Origin: Bacteroidia bacterium
Lineage (GTDB): Bacteria > Bacteroidota > Bacteroidia > Bacteroidales > Paludibacteraceae
Assembly: GCA_021152555.1 (NCBI GenBank)
Contig: JAGKVE010000005.1
Span: forward strand, 6,175 to 70,174
Length of the DNA: 64,000 bases
Direction of reading: 5' to 3'
The notes under the pieces were generated by a model, which saw nothing but the letters and a program-made list of their open reading frames with translations, had not been told where the DNA came from and searched no databases. This document shows positions 1-10,400 of this stretch, in pieces. A program made the translations under genes and the position numbers. Every line of letters starts with the position of its first letter. Positions within the stretch are counted from its first letter, which is position 1.

Positions 1-881
1 ATGCACTCGCATGGAATACAGAGGCATGGGTGGATTCGGTGGCACAGCAGGAAGGGACTTTAACACCGACAATTATGTTGCCGCCTCTCTATGGACAAAC
101 GCCAATCAGACTATGTTATGATGCCGAAGTGCGTGCTAAACTTGGGCTCGATAGTGCGTGCGTGGAAGTGATGTTCCTGGAAAGTGAAGTGAAAGCGGTG
201 AAACATGAAATGACATCTTTAGCTACCGTACGAGGAGAAGAAGGTGAAAAAAGTAATGAGCGGAACCGTCCCACATCGCAAACGTTGATAACCGGTTCTG
301 AGTATAGTGGTCCGTTGGAAGTCGCTTTTTATAGTAACCCGACGCCGGGTGCACTTTTCTATCAGTGGACCATCTACAAGGCTGCAGAGCGTATTGTCAC
401 ACGTAACGATAAAGATATCCGATATACATTTAGTGAACCGGGTTCGTATAGAGTGGTATGTATGGTCAATAATAATGAATGTGCTTCCGATTCAACGGAA
501 ATGACAGTTGCCGTTGCTGAATCATATCTTGCGGTGCCGAATGTGTTTACGCCTAACGGAGACGGAAAAAATGATGAGTTCCGTGTAGCATACCGTTCGC
601 TCAGGGAATTCCATTGCTGGGTATATAACCGTTGGGGACACTTGGTGTACGAATGGACAGACCCCTCGCGAGGATGGGATGGTACCATTAATGGACGTCC
701 GGCTGCTGAAGGTGCTTACTTCTATGTAATACGCGCATTGGGGACAGACGCAGCGAAAGATGCGGCCTATTCTATGAAAGCAGTGTATAAAAAGAAAAAG
801 GCCAACGCGGATGAGGCGGTTATTGGTGTGTACCAACTCTCCGGTGACATAAATCTTCTGAGAGGTAAAAACAAACGATAA
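1..881 (+). CDS. Type IX-secreted protein, C-terminal part (5' end outside window)
   Basis: The frame is open from base 3 to the stop at 881, so the gene starts upstream of the window; the GTG at 30 is only the first start-like codon. A PKD/Ig-like beta domain lies around nucleotides 300-525. It is followed by a CHU_C (gliding-motility-type, type B) C-terminal sorting domain with VPNVFTPNGDGKND, then YNRWG, WDG and GAYFYVI. This domain directs proteins through the type IX secretion system to the cell surface or medium. The functional domain is not in view, so the substrate is unknown. The tail after the domain is Lys-rich. The M3 peptidase begins 13 bp downstream. Confidence 0.85.
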   Translation, partial: ALAWNTEAWVDSVAQQEGTLTPTIMLPPLYGQTPIRLCYDAEVRAKLGLDSACVEVMFLESEVKAVKHEMTSLATVRGEEGEKSNERNRPTSQTLITGSEYSGPLEVAFYSNPTPGALFYQWTIYKAAERIVTRNDKDIRYTFSEPGSYRVVCMVNNNECASDSTEMTVAVAESYLAVPNVFTPNGDGKNDEFRVAYRSLREFHCWVYNRWGHLVYEWTDPSRGWDGTINGRPAAEGAYFYVIRALGTDAAKDAAYSMKAVYKKKKANADEAVIGVYQLSGDINLLRGKNKR

Positions 882-894
882 ATGAAACGATAAA

Positions 895-3039
895 ATGAGA
901 AAAATGATGCTTATGGCTCTTGCCACAACAGTAATGGCTGCAACGGCAGCAACTAATCCGTTCTTTAACTACAAGAATTGGAAAACGCCTCACGGCACTT
1001 ATCCGTTTAATGAAATTCATGCGGAGCACTATATGCCGGCTTTTGAGGAGGCAATGAAACAAGGATTGAAGGAGATTGACGAAATTGCGAATAATCCTGC
1101 TGCGCCGACATTCAAGAATACCATTGAGGCGTATGAGGCTTCCGGTGAATTGCTTTCCGTAGTAGCAGGATGTTTTTATAACTTGACTAATTCGGAAACC
1201 AATGATACACTCCAGCAGATAGAGATGGAATTGAGTCCGAAACTTTCGGAATATTCTTCTACAATCCGTTTAAACGAAAAACTGTTCCAACGTATCAAAA
1301 CGGTATATGACCAGCGCGCAAGCCTTAAATTGAACAAGGCGCAGGTTAAGTTGTTAGAAGATATATATGAGAGTTTTGCAAATAATGGAGCCAATCTCAA
1401 TCCTGAAGAAAAACAGCAATACCGTGAGCTGACCTCCAAATTAAGCCAGCTCACTCTCCAATACGGTCAAAATGTACTCAAAGCAACTAATGCATGGTCG
1501 ATGTTGCTTAACGACGAAACTTTATTGGCTGGTTTGAATGAGGATACTAAATCCGTATTGCGTACCAACGCGGAGAAAAAAGGTCTTGACGGCTGGCTGT
1601 TGAATCTCAAACCGACAACCACTATACCTGTCATGCAGGATCTGGATAACCGTGATATTCGCCGTGAATTATATATGGCAAATGCCAGCAAATGTGTAGG
1701 AGGCGAGTTTGATAATACGGCAATTATTGTGGAGATTGTCAATACTCGTTTGGCACTGGCTAATTTATTCGGCAAGAAAACTTATGCTGAGAAATCGCTG
1801 TATAAGACAATGGCAGAAACGCCGGAGAATGTATATAAATTGCTGGATCAACTCCGTGATGCCTATATGCCGGCGGCTCAAGCTGAGGTTCAGGAGGTGG
1901 AAGATTATGCCCACGCACATGGATTTTATGCTGCGCACCTCGAACCTTGGGATTGGAGTTACTATTCCAAGAAACTGAAAAAGGAGAAATATGCTATTTC
2001 TGACGACGACCTCAAACCCTATTTTGAATTAGAGAATGTGAAAAAGGGCGTATTCGGGTTGGCCGAGCGGTTATATGGATTGAAATTCAAAGAGAACAAG
2101 AATATCCAGGTGTATAACCAGGAGGTTACTGCTTATGAGGTCTATGATGAGAAAGGCAAATATCTCGCTGTATATTATACAGATTTCCATCCGCGTGACG
2201 GCAAGCGTGGGGGAGCATGGATGAATGATTTTCAGCCGCAGTATATGAGGGGTAAGACAGATCACCGTCCTCATATTGTCAATGTAATGAATTTTACACG
2301 TCCGACTGAAGACAAACCGGCGCTATTTACCTATGATGAGGTTCGTACTTTCTTGCATGAGTTCGGTCATGCTTTGCATGGTATGTTGACTCGTTGTCAA
2401 TATGCGGCACAAAGCGGGACGAATGTACCTCGGGATTTCGTGGAACTGCCGAGTCAATTCAATGAGAACTTTATAGACGAGAAAGAATTTCTTGATACGT
2501 TTGCGAAACACTATATCACAGGCGAATCCCTTCCGCAGGAATTGCTGGATAAGATGCATGCTTCACAAACCTATCATGCGGCATATGCTTGTGTGCGCCA
2601 ACTCAGTTTCGGCTATCTGGATATGGCATGGCATACGATTGAGAAACCATTCGAAATCAACGAGACAATAGGAACCACAGAATCTGTATGCCGTTTTAGC
2701 GATGACGCCATGAATCAGGTAAAAGTTCTTCCAACAGTACCAGGAACACAAATGGTAACCGCCTTTACCCATATTTTCTCAGGAGGTTATGCTGCGGGCT
2801 ATTATAGCTACAAATGGTCCGAATTACTGGACGCAGACGCTTTCTCCGTATTCAAGGATGCACAGAGAAAAAATGGCTCAATCTTTGACAAAAAGGCCGC
2901 CAAGCGTTTCCGTGAAAATGTACTTGAAAAGGGTGGAACAGAGAAAGCGAAGGATCTATATATGCGTTTCCGCGGAGGAGAACCAACTATTAATGCACTC
3001 TTGGAACGCGATGGTATAAAGGCTCAGGTAGTAAAGTAA
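895..3039 (+). CDS. dcp: M3 family metallopeptidase, peptidyl-dipeptidase Dcp type
   Basis: A 714-residue zinc peptidase of the thimet oligopeptidase/Dcp family, the usual length. The zinc motif HEFGH is at residues 488-492; the helical M3 N-domain precedes it. A hydrophobic N-terminus ending in Ala/Thr (about 20 residues) suggests export to the periplasm, where Dcp enzymes remove C-terminal dipeptides from oligopeptides. The start is the first ATG after the upstream stop; a second in-frame ATG lies three codons on. The gap to the preceding gene holds a direct repeat of AAACGATAAA. The gene converges on the next one with only 6 bp between stops and no visible hairpin. Confidence 0.93.
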   Translation: MRKMMLMALATTVMAATAATNPFFNYKNWKTPHGTYPFNEIHAEHYMPAFEEAMKQGLKEIDEIANNPAAPTFKNTIEAYEASGELLSVVAGCFYNLTNSETNDTLQQIEMELSPKLSEYSSTIRLNEKLFQRIKTVYDQRASLKLNKAQVKLLEDIYESFANNGANLNPEEKQQYRELTSKLSQLTLQYGQNVLKATNAWSMLLNDETLLAGLNEDTKSVLRTNAEKKGLDGWLLNLKPTTTIPVMQDLDNRDIRRELYMANASKCVGGEFDNTAIIVEIVNTRLALANLFGKKTYAEKSLYKTMAETPENVYKLLDQLRDAYMPAAQAEVQEVEDYAHAHGFYAAHLEPWDWSYYSKKLKKEKYAISDDDLKPYFELENVKKGVFGLAERLYGLKFKENKNIQVYNQEVTAYEVYDEKGKYLAVYYTDFHPRDGKRGGAWMNDFQPQYMRGKTDHRPHIVNVMNFTRPTEDKPALFTYDEVRTFLHEFGHALHGMLTRCQYAAQSGTNVPRDFVELPSQFNENFIDEKEFLDTFAKHYITGESLPQELLDKMHASQTYHAAYACVRQLSFGYLDMAWHTIEKPFEINETIGTTESVCRFSDDAMNQVKVLPTVPGTQMVTAFTHIFSGGYAAGYYSYKWSELLDADAFSVFKDAQRKNGSIFDKKAAKRFRENVLEKGGTEKAKDLYMRFRGGEPTINALLERDGIKAQVVK

Positions 3040-3045
3040 CTGGGG

Positions 3046-5256
3046 CTATTTTTCTAAGAGCCATTCAATAGAGTGCTTGTATATCTTATCGAAATCCTGA
3101 ATAGCCTCGAGCGGGAAGGCATAGACTAGTGTCGATGTCTTCCAGCCGATGGCGGCAGGACATCTCATATCTTGGTATTCAGCCATTCGTTTGGCATCGT
3201 CGCCGAAGGGTTTTAGTGCTTCAGGAGTACAGGTGAAAATCTGCTCTTCGTTGGGCTCTAACTGCAATTGGAAAAGTCGTCTGCGAGGTGTTGAAATGCG
3301 CCCGTTGCGTGTTGCATGCGGCGCATGAAAGGTTGCATGGAGATTGGTCTTCGCCCAATCCTGATCAATTGCACTGAAGTGGTCGGTACTGAGCAGAACC
3401 TTACCCCCGTTTGATATATAGTCCGCCAAAGATGTTTTGAGTGTCTCGCTCAAGGGCTGACGGTTTCGCCCGCATATGACATCCACAAATGTATATGTAC
3501 TGTCTATTGCGCTCATTCCGGCTGTGGCACTGGTATAACTGATACGCATCCTGCGTAAAACGTGCCCGTGTTGAGCTGACCAGTCATGAGTGTTCCCAAT
3601 AGTTATTTGCCCTGCATGATCTCTGTCGCAGGCTCCCCAGCCGCAGTTGTCATCGTCTTTCCACGGATGAGAACGGTTATAATCCCATTGTTGACCGATA
3701 TATGCGCAGGAAATATAATCCTCGCAGGCATACGATCCGGGTACAATACCCGCATAAGTAGAATCTGAGAACCATTCCGGACCATATGTGTCGTTAAAAC
3801 CGTCAATGACCAATGCCATTGGCGCATCATCCCGCTCACTCATATACGCACTGATAGTAGGCGAGGGGAGACTAAGCCCCCCGTCGTTTCCGGCAATTAC
3901 GTAATAGTTATATCGGACACCGCGCTTGAAGGGTAGTTTGATTTCTGTTCTTTTGTCCACTTGCTGTACATCCCATTCTCCGTCGTTTTCCTGTACATAA
4001 ACCAGGTAATAGGTCGGTTTTGCAGAGGGCTCGATACTATCTGCCTGCGCTCGCCATGTCAAAAGGCCGTTCGCATCAATGGCAATCTCCTTAACAGGAA
4101 GCGGCTGGACAACGGCGTTCTTGCCATTGATAAATCGCAATATACCTTTATATACAGCCCGTGAAGCAGCGAAACGGAAATTAGGATCAAGTCCGTATTT
4201 CATGTCTGCCATGTTTTTATGGCTAAGTACTTCAAGAATAATACTCGGTACAACAGGTACACGCGACTCACAATAGTTGGCTTCCAGCAGTTGGCGTCTT
4301 GTCCAGTTGGGGGCCAGGTGCCGTAGGTCTTGTGTGAGTTGTGTCTGTACCCAATCCGCAAGATTGCGATTCGTTGTCTCTCTGTCACGCCCGTCGCGCA
4401 GGGTCGTTTTTCCCTCATCGTCTTTGGCTGTGTAGATGACGAGCGTGCCGATAGTAGTGGAGTCATTACCGCTGTCTTGCCCGTCTGTATGCAGGGCAAT
4501 GCATAGGTCTATTGGCTCATCTATCGAATTGACCCACATGGCGCGGCATTTCATATCGTCTTTATATTCATCTCCATCGTACAGATCCCAGATGGAGTCT
4601 GTTACCCCTTGTGATGCAAGCCAATATCGTGCACCTTCTGTCCATTGTGGCATTCCGGAAACGCCAATTTCCTGATTCTCCAATCCCGCACGCGGCATAT
4701 AAACATTGGCTCCGGCATTCTCCAGCATTCGCCTTACAAGTCGTACATATTCATGACTGAAAAGATCCTCAACAGTGGTCCATAACGTTGCACGCTGCCA
4801 TATCCATTCGTCGCGTGTTTTGTTATAATATAGCCCGTGACTCGGCCAAAGGACAATGTTTCGGTCAGCGAGGTCTCTGCATTTACCGGTAGAGCATTTC
4901 CCGGTGCCTGATTGGGACTTGGCGCAATCTGTGACGAGCGTTTCTATATCAACTCTCCCGGTATAAATAGTTACGTTCCCTTTCTCATGACCTAATATCC
5001 ATCTGCTTACTTTACGCTTGATATCAGCTATTGAAGCCGGTGACCAACGTACATCATGCAGTGTACGATTGGTCTTCAGCGTGATGTTATTGCGGTTGAC
5101 ACGCATTTGTTTAACACGCACTTTTGATGACCATACAGATGAAAAGCCGGTGTAGTCAGTCAGCGAGTCTCCTAACTGTTGCAGCGTTAGTTGTGCTTGA
5201 ACGGGCAATGCCAGTATGCACAACAGAATAAGTCCTATTTTTCGAAAGTTCATCAT
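3046..5256 (-). CDS. Secreted N-acetylmuramoyl-L-alanine amidase-fold protein with Fn3-like and C-terminal domains
   Basis: About 736 residues with a signal peptide ending near LPVQAQ. Residues about 130-375 resemble an Amidase_3 zinc fold: candidate ligands are the His of WPSHG, the Glu of SIILEVLSH and the His of ALHTDG. Then come a fibronectin-III-like domain (about 385-470) and a 260-residue Trp/Asp/Cys-rich C-terminal domain I do not recognise. Similar Bacteroidales proteins are often labelled xanthan lyase; the fold argues instead for peptidoglycan or glycopeptide cleavage (inference). The frame extends to 5322, but the ATG at 5256 overlaps the folK stop as ATGA and precedes the signal peptide, so it is preferred. 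Confidence 0.75.
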   Translation of the reverse strand: MMNFRKIGLILLCILALPVQAQLTLQQLGDSLTDYTGFSSVWSSKVRVKQMRVNRNNITLKTNRTLHDVRWSPASIADIKRKVSRWILGHEKGNVTIYTGRVDIETLVTDCAKSQSGTGKCSTGKCRDLADRNIVLWPSHGLYYNKTRDEWIWQRATLWTTVEDLFSHEYVRLVRRMLENAGANVYMPRAGLENQEIGVSGMPQWTEGARYWLASQGVTDSIWDLYDGDEYKDDMKCRAMWVNSIDEPIDLCIALHTDGQDSGNDSTTIGTLVIYTAKDDEGKTTLRDGRDRETTNRNLADWVQTQLTQDLRHLAPNWTRRQLLEANYCESRVPVVPSIILEVLSHKNMADMKYGLDPNFRFAASRAVYKGILRFINGKNAVVQPLPVKEIAIDANGLLTWRAQADSIEPSAKPTYYLVYVQENDGEWDVQQVDKRTEIKLPFKRGVRYNYYVIAGNDGGLSLPSPTISAYMSERDDAPMALVIDGFNDTYGPEWFSDSTYAGIVPGSYACEDYISCAYIGQQWDYNRSHPWKDDDNCGWGACDRDHAGQITIGNTHDWSAQHGHVLRRMRISYTSATAGMSAIDSTYTFVDVICGRNRQPLSETLKTSLADYISNGGKVLLSTDHFSAIDQDWAKTNLHATFHAPHATRNGRISTPRRRLFQLQLEPNEEQIFTCTPEALKPFGDDAKRMAEYQDMRCPAAIGWKTSTLVYAFPLEAIQDFDKIYKHSIEWLLEK

Positions 5257-5693
5257 ATAGTTATTGTGTCGGGATTGGCAATCTCTTGTAGAGGAATGCG
5301 GACAAAATCGCGTTGCTGCCAATCTTTATGCGGAAGAGTCAGTGTATCGTCATTCATGAAAATCTCAACTTCCCCGTTAAAGACGCGTATCAAATCAATG
5401 TCTATCAGCCTATCGGAATAATTTCCCTTGATTGTTTTTTCAGTACGACCGAGCGTACGTTCTATGGATTGTGTGCGTGCCAGTACTTCGAGTGGCGGCA
5501 TAGCGGTTTCTACCGCACAGCAAAGGTTGCAAAAATCGTTTTTTGATTCAAATCCCCAAGGCTTGGAATAGTAAAAAGAAGAACAGCGAAGGACGTTACC
5601 TATTTGCTGCTCAATATTTTTTATCGCCTGTTGAATGGTTCGTTCCCGTTCACCGAGATTAGCACCTAAAGAGAGGTAATAAATCATGTTCAT
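5253..5693 (-). CDS. folK: 2-amino-4-hydroxy-6-hydroxymethyldihydropteridine pyrophosphokinase
   Basis: HPPK transfers pyrophosphate from ATP to 6-hydroxymethyl-7,8-dihydropterin in folate synthesis. The 146-residue protein starts with the family pattern YYLSLGANLGERE and carries SRLIDID-type chemistry as SDRLIDIDLI plus an R(T)LGR stretch for ATP binding. It is coupled at both ends: its ATG overlaps the stop of cvpA (TAATG) and its TGA overlaps the start of the secreted amidase. An alternative ATG lies two codons downstream. Confidence 0.93.
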   Translation of the reverse strand: MNMIYYLSLGANLGERERTIQQAIKNIEQQIGNVLRCSSFYYSKPWGFESKNDFCNLCCAVETAMPPLEVLARTQSIERTLGRTEKTIKGNYSDRLIDIDLIRVFNGEVEIFMNDDTLTLPHKDWQQRDFVRIPLQEIANPDTITI

Positions 5694-6190
5694 TAATCTC
5701 GATTTGCCTTCGATAAGCCCTCGATAAAAGCTCGATTACTAATCTTTACCATTTTAGGGTAGATGACTGATTTTTTTACTACCGGCGATTCGTCTAACCA
5801 ATGGAATGTTTCATTGGTTTTATTGACTACGAAAACGGCAATGAGCACTATGATTCCGTACTTGGCAAATCCGAAGAGTCCTCCGAACAACCTGTTTGCC
5901 CATCCAAGGTGAATAGCTCGCATGAATTTTGTGAGCAGTTTGGCCAGAATGGAGAGAGCAATAGCAACGGCTAAGAACACCAGCGTGTATGCAACAACGT
6001 CACAAATGCCTTGCGGCCACGCAAATTGCGTAAGCAGCCATTTGGAAAAAGACGGTGCCCAAAGTTTTGCGCCGAGCACTCCGAGAATCACCACCACAAT
6101 GGCGATGATCTCGGAGACAAGCCCGCGCATAAGACCTCTAACGAGGCCTACAAGAAGCGGTAGAAGTAATAAAACGTCTAACCAGTTCAT
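5693..6190 (-). CDS. cvpA: CvpA family inner-membrane protein
   Basis: A 165-residue protein with about four hydrophobic segments and the CvpA-family opening NWLDVLLLLPLLVGLVRG. Homologues were first described as needed for colicin V production; more recent work ties them to envelope stress. The exact activity is unknown. The frame touches folK by one base and lies 6 bp after the DUF5689 lipoprotein gene, so it is part of a tightly packed minus-strand block. Confidence 0.85.
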   Translation of the reverse strand: MNWLDVLLLLPLLVGLVRGLMRGLVSEIIAIVVVILGVLGAKLWAPSFSKWLLTQFAWPQGICDVVAYTLVFLAVAIALSILAKLLTKFMRAIHLGWANRLFGGLFGFAKYGIIVLIAVFVVNKTNETFHWLDESPVVKKSVIYPKMVKISNRAFIEGLSKANRD

Positions 6191-6196
6191 TTGTGA

Positions 6197-7408
6197 TTAT
6201 TCTTCCGGTTGAGGAGTCCCTTTTTTCCACTCTGTCGGAATCCAACGGGGATCGGCATCTTCTTTCTGGCATTCAGGAAGAATGTCGCCCATGTCATTCG
6301 GCGAGATGGACCATTCGCCTCCGTCAGGAGCATAGTTGCCATTATCCATATAGTAGCTTAGCACACCGGTAATAGAACCGACGTACTTGGCTGCAGGAAG
6401 ATAATAGTAGGCATATTTAGCATACTCGGAGGTGGATACCAGCACTTTGTGTGTCTCAGATGCGTCTTTTACGTAACGCGACTGAGGATAACCTACATTA
6501 CCAGTTGTCGGGCCGAATGTTCCTGCATACTGATCCTCCTCCGGATTACCGTCAACAGGGCTCAATTCTACATTGTAGATGTGACATTGCATCTCTGTTC
6601 CGAAACTATCCAGTGAGTTCGTAAAATGCACATTTGTGATTTTCACCAAACGTCCGTCCAACTTGCGTGCACCGACAACATCTTCGTATTTGCTCAGATA
6701 TTTGTTGTCCAGGTCTTCCAAAGACAAGGTTTCGTACACCAGTTTGCTCTTGTCCGGCGCACCAATCAGACGTGTTGCCTTGCGGAAACGTGCAGACGGA
6801 ATACGTCCCGGTGCCCAGCCGACTTTTTGTGTAGCACTGGAAGCATAGATGTTGTTATTGTTCGAGGGAATGCAGAGCTGTGGCTGGTTGGCATAGCGTC
6901 CAATCGCAAGCCCGTTACAACGGATAATGATTTCCTGTCCCTGTTGGAACATACCTCCTGCCGAACCCATATCCACCGAGATGCGTAGGTTCTGCTGGTC
7001 TATATCGGCACCTGTTGTCCAGTCTTTTGTCTGCTGGATAACCAATGTTTTGTAGAAATTACCTCCGTAGTCATCAGTTACGACGCGTCCGCGGATATAT
7101 ATACCCGGGCCGTTAGTAGGCAGCGTGTCAATGGAGAACAGATATAATCCGTCATAATATGCACGTGTACGATATAGACTGGAATCACTCATAAAGTTGC
7201 CCTCCTCGCCCATAAATTGGCTGAGTAGATCATTGATGTTGTAAATCGTGTATCCGTTCGGGTTTTCTTTTACCAATTCCTGAGCCAATTGTTCTTCGCT
7301 GGATACGAGAACGTCTTCGGCCGTAAGTGCCTTTGGCTCGCAAGAGGCCATTGATATAAGTACTAAGATACCAAGTATGAAGTACAAAGGATTTTTTATT
7401 GCTTTCAT
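6197..7408 (-). CDS. DUF5689 domain lipoprotein, partner of the TonB receptor
   Basis: A 403-residue lipoprotein with a lipobox ending SMASC (Cys about residue 23). The DUF5689 region has an OB-like pattern with GIYIRGRVVTDD and repeated Gly/Tyr-rich strands. Such proteins usually sit beside TonB-dependent receptors in Bacteroidota, as here, where the receptor stop is 5 bp upstream. A surface-exposed or periplasmic partner role, comparable in position to SusD but not related to it, is inferred. The substrate cannot be told from the sequence. Confidence 0.82.
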   Translation of the reverse strand: MKAIKNPLYFILGILVLISMASCEPKALTAEDVLVSSEEQLAQELVKENPNGYTIYNINDLLSQFMGEEGNFMSDSSLYRTRAYYDGLYLFSIDTLPTNGPGIYIRGRVVTDDYGGNFYKTLVIQQTKDWTTGADIDQQNLRISVDMGSAGGMFQQGQEIIIRCNGLAIGRYANQPQLCIPSNNNNIYASSATQKVGWAPGRIPSARFRKATRLIGAPDKSKLVYETLSLEDLDNKYLSKYEDVVGARKLDGRLVKITNVHFTNSLDSFGTEMQCHIYNVELSPVDGNPEEDQYAGTFGPTTGNVGYPQSRYVKDASETHKVLVSTSEYAKYAYYYLPAAKYVGSITGVLSYYMDNGNYAPDGGEWSISPNDMGDILPECQKEDADPRWIPTEWKKGTPQPEE

Positions 7409-7413
7409 AGTGC

Positions 7414-10400
7414 TTAGAATTTATATGTTAATGTCAAGAAGAAGTTAACACCCCATGCGTAGTAATACTTAGACGGGTATTTCCAAGCATTGGCAGTAAT
7501 AACCGAGTTGTGGTAGTCTGCCTCGCCTTGGCGTACGGCACGCGGCAGACGAGCCTGCTGGTAACCACCGGTCTTGAAATGTGTATTATTCGTGAGGTTG
7601 GTTACACTCAGGTTGATAGACAGCGATTGACGGTTTGGCAGGTAGAGCAGTTTACCAACCGATGCATCAATGATGAAACGGTTGAGCGGGTTGGTTGCTA
7701 CAATGCTCTCCTGCATTGTCATGATGTTGTAAGGATAACGGAGTACAGGAACACCATTCTTATCCAGAACGGCATTTTCATATGCTACGTTTCCATTGCC
7801 ATCCATCGAGAATCTAACAGTTCTTCCGTCGGTTGTTTCAATTGCATTGGCATATGAATCGCCAAACCATCCGTTCACAGATGTTCCATCTGCGCGTACA
7901 CCGGTGTATAGACCTTGCATACGACGGCTTGGAGCAACCGACAGATAGTTCCAATCATGGTAGTTAACCGTAATGTCAGCAAACCACATCTTCGGGTGGA
8001 AGAACGAAAGTTTGAGGCTGGCATTTACTTGCGGACCGGTCGAGAGTTTGAGACCCTTCAGCAACACTTTGTCGGTTGTCTCGAAGACAAGCGATTTGGT
8101 TACATCGTCTTGGGTCATAGGCATACCGTTTTCTGCAGAGCTAACGGCCATAGCATCGCTCGTATAGCGGTAGTCTCCGACGGAAACAACAGGAGTCAAT
8201 GTGAAATAGGTGCCCAGTTGGAATGCGGCTGCAGCCTCAACTCCCATGTAGCGTTTGTCAATACCGGTCATCGCCTGGTTGACAAAGGTACGCGCCTCGT
8301 CATCATAATAACCGTTTAACTCGGTTCCTCCCCAACTCTGGGTGAAGAATCCGGTGATACGTCCGCGGACGATAGGATAGTTAAATTCATATGTCAGGTC
8401 TGCGGAAACGATTTTCTCGCTTGCTGCATAGAAGTCTTTCAGATTCTTTGCATTGTCATGCGTGTAAATCGTAGAAACAACGCGGTCGTGTACACGTTGC
8501 GAAATATATGCATCGCGTGCAAACGGAGCGCGTGTCTGTGCCAATGCGTTTACTTTCAAATGGTTACGACCGTTAATCTTGTATGTCGCGCCCAATTTGA
8601 AAGCAGGGTCGAAGAAATGGTGAGCATCGCCTGCATAGTTGGTTCCTGCCCGGAGAGTGCCTGCGCTTTCTGCATTTTTAATGCGTGTATAAGAAGCATT
8701 TCCGTAGTATCTCCATGCCTCTGCACCGGTTCTCTCTTCTGCAACTTTTGTCAGATACCATGCACGTCCATTGAGCATGTTCGTAGTACGTTGCATCGAA
8801 CTGTAGTCCAGTGCAAGTGCGTAGTACAAGTCAACCTCATTGAAATTCCATTCGTTTTGGAACCATACCTTGAAATTGCCCATGTTGATGCGGTAGTCAT
8901 ATCCGAATCGTTTGCCGTCAGCCTTGATTACATCGTTGTAGTCGGAAGCGATTTCGTTTTTGCGGACATTGGCAATATCTTCCTGTGTGAAACCGCTATT
9001 CGATGCCAGTTCTTTGATATCGCGGTCGGCAAATGCGTCAATATCAATCCACTGATTGCCGCCAAGCAGGTCGTCAATCGTCTTATAGTGGATTCCTTGT
9101 GCAAATTTTCCTTCGGCGCCAAGTGTCATTTTAAGGTGTTCAAACTGCGTGTTGACATAGTTAAACGAAGCAGTAGCCTCTTGAATGTCATTGTGGCGGC
9201 GCTCAACCAAATAACGTGCCGAACCGGTCGGGTCATTGGCATTATTGGCGATGTTAGCTGCGTAAATCTTGTCCCAGTCAAGTTGCGTTGTCTGGTTGTC
9301 ACGCGATTTCCATAAATCAACAAGTTGGTTGTATTGGTCTTGATCTACAGATGGGCCTACGATATTGCCGTCATGACCGATAAATCCTTCTCCGTAAGGG
9401 ACGCCGTTCATGTCTTTGCCTACGAATAAACCCCAAGGATAATGCGCGCCATTCTCATCGAATAGTTGTTGAGCGGATGTCTCATTGTTCGGGTTGGCAA
9501 TTTGACCGTCCCACATGTATGAAGGCAGGTTGCGGAAATAGTCCGGACGGGGATCCGGGGCGTTGAAATAGTTAAGAGCGGAGTTAGAGTACCAGGAATA
9601 GTGGTAACCGGCAGCCACTTTGAAGTTTTGCTGCTCGTCGATTTTGTACTCAAATGCGGCAATCACTGTCGGGTCATACGACTTTACAATACGTGAGTTG
9701 CGTACTTTGCCGTTCTGGTAGCCCCAGTAAGGGTTATAGTAGTTTGAGCCTGTCAGGTCATACACCTCTTGTGTTACGGCTGCATTTTGTCCGCGTTCCG
9801 TAGGAGCACCGAACGTAATCAATTTGAGTCGGGCATTGTCCCAAACGCGCTCGGCGGTAAGGAAATATCCCAACGAATAATACTTGATACCTTCGCCGAT
9901 GATTCCTTTGTTGTCAATATACGGCGAGAAACGGTACGCTAACTGTGCTGCTACTGCCCAGCCGCTTGGCATCAAACCGCTCGAGTAGGTGGCGTTGACA
10001 CGTGCTTTGTAGTTACGGTTTGTGCCTGCTGCTCCGACTTTCCAACCTTGAGCATAACGGGTGGCGCCCATAAGGTAGTTCGTGGATTGACCGACACCGC
10101 CGAAAGAGAAGTTTGTTGCATCCATGGGATTCATCACTTCCTTGTAACGGCTCGCATCATTCAAACCTCCCATTGCCGAATAATTGAATTGTCCGCGTTC
10201 CATGGAATTGAAATGCAAACCTTCAATGTAGTAGTTCTCTGCATTCGATTGGTAACCACGGTTGCGGTAACGCGCTGTGGACCAGCCGAATGACGTCGTT
10301 TTGTTGAATACATCTGTTGAAGCCGAAGAAGATGAAGCCTGAGCCTGTGAACGACCCTCATCATCTGTCATTTCTTCTTCTGTCAGGTTCAGCAAAATCT

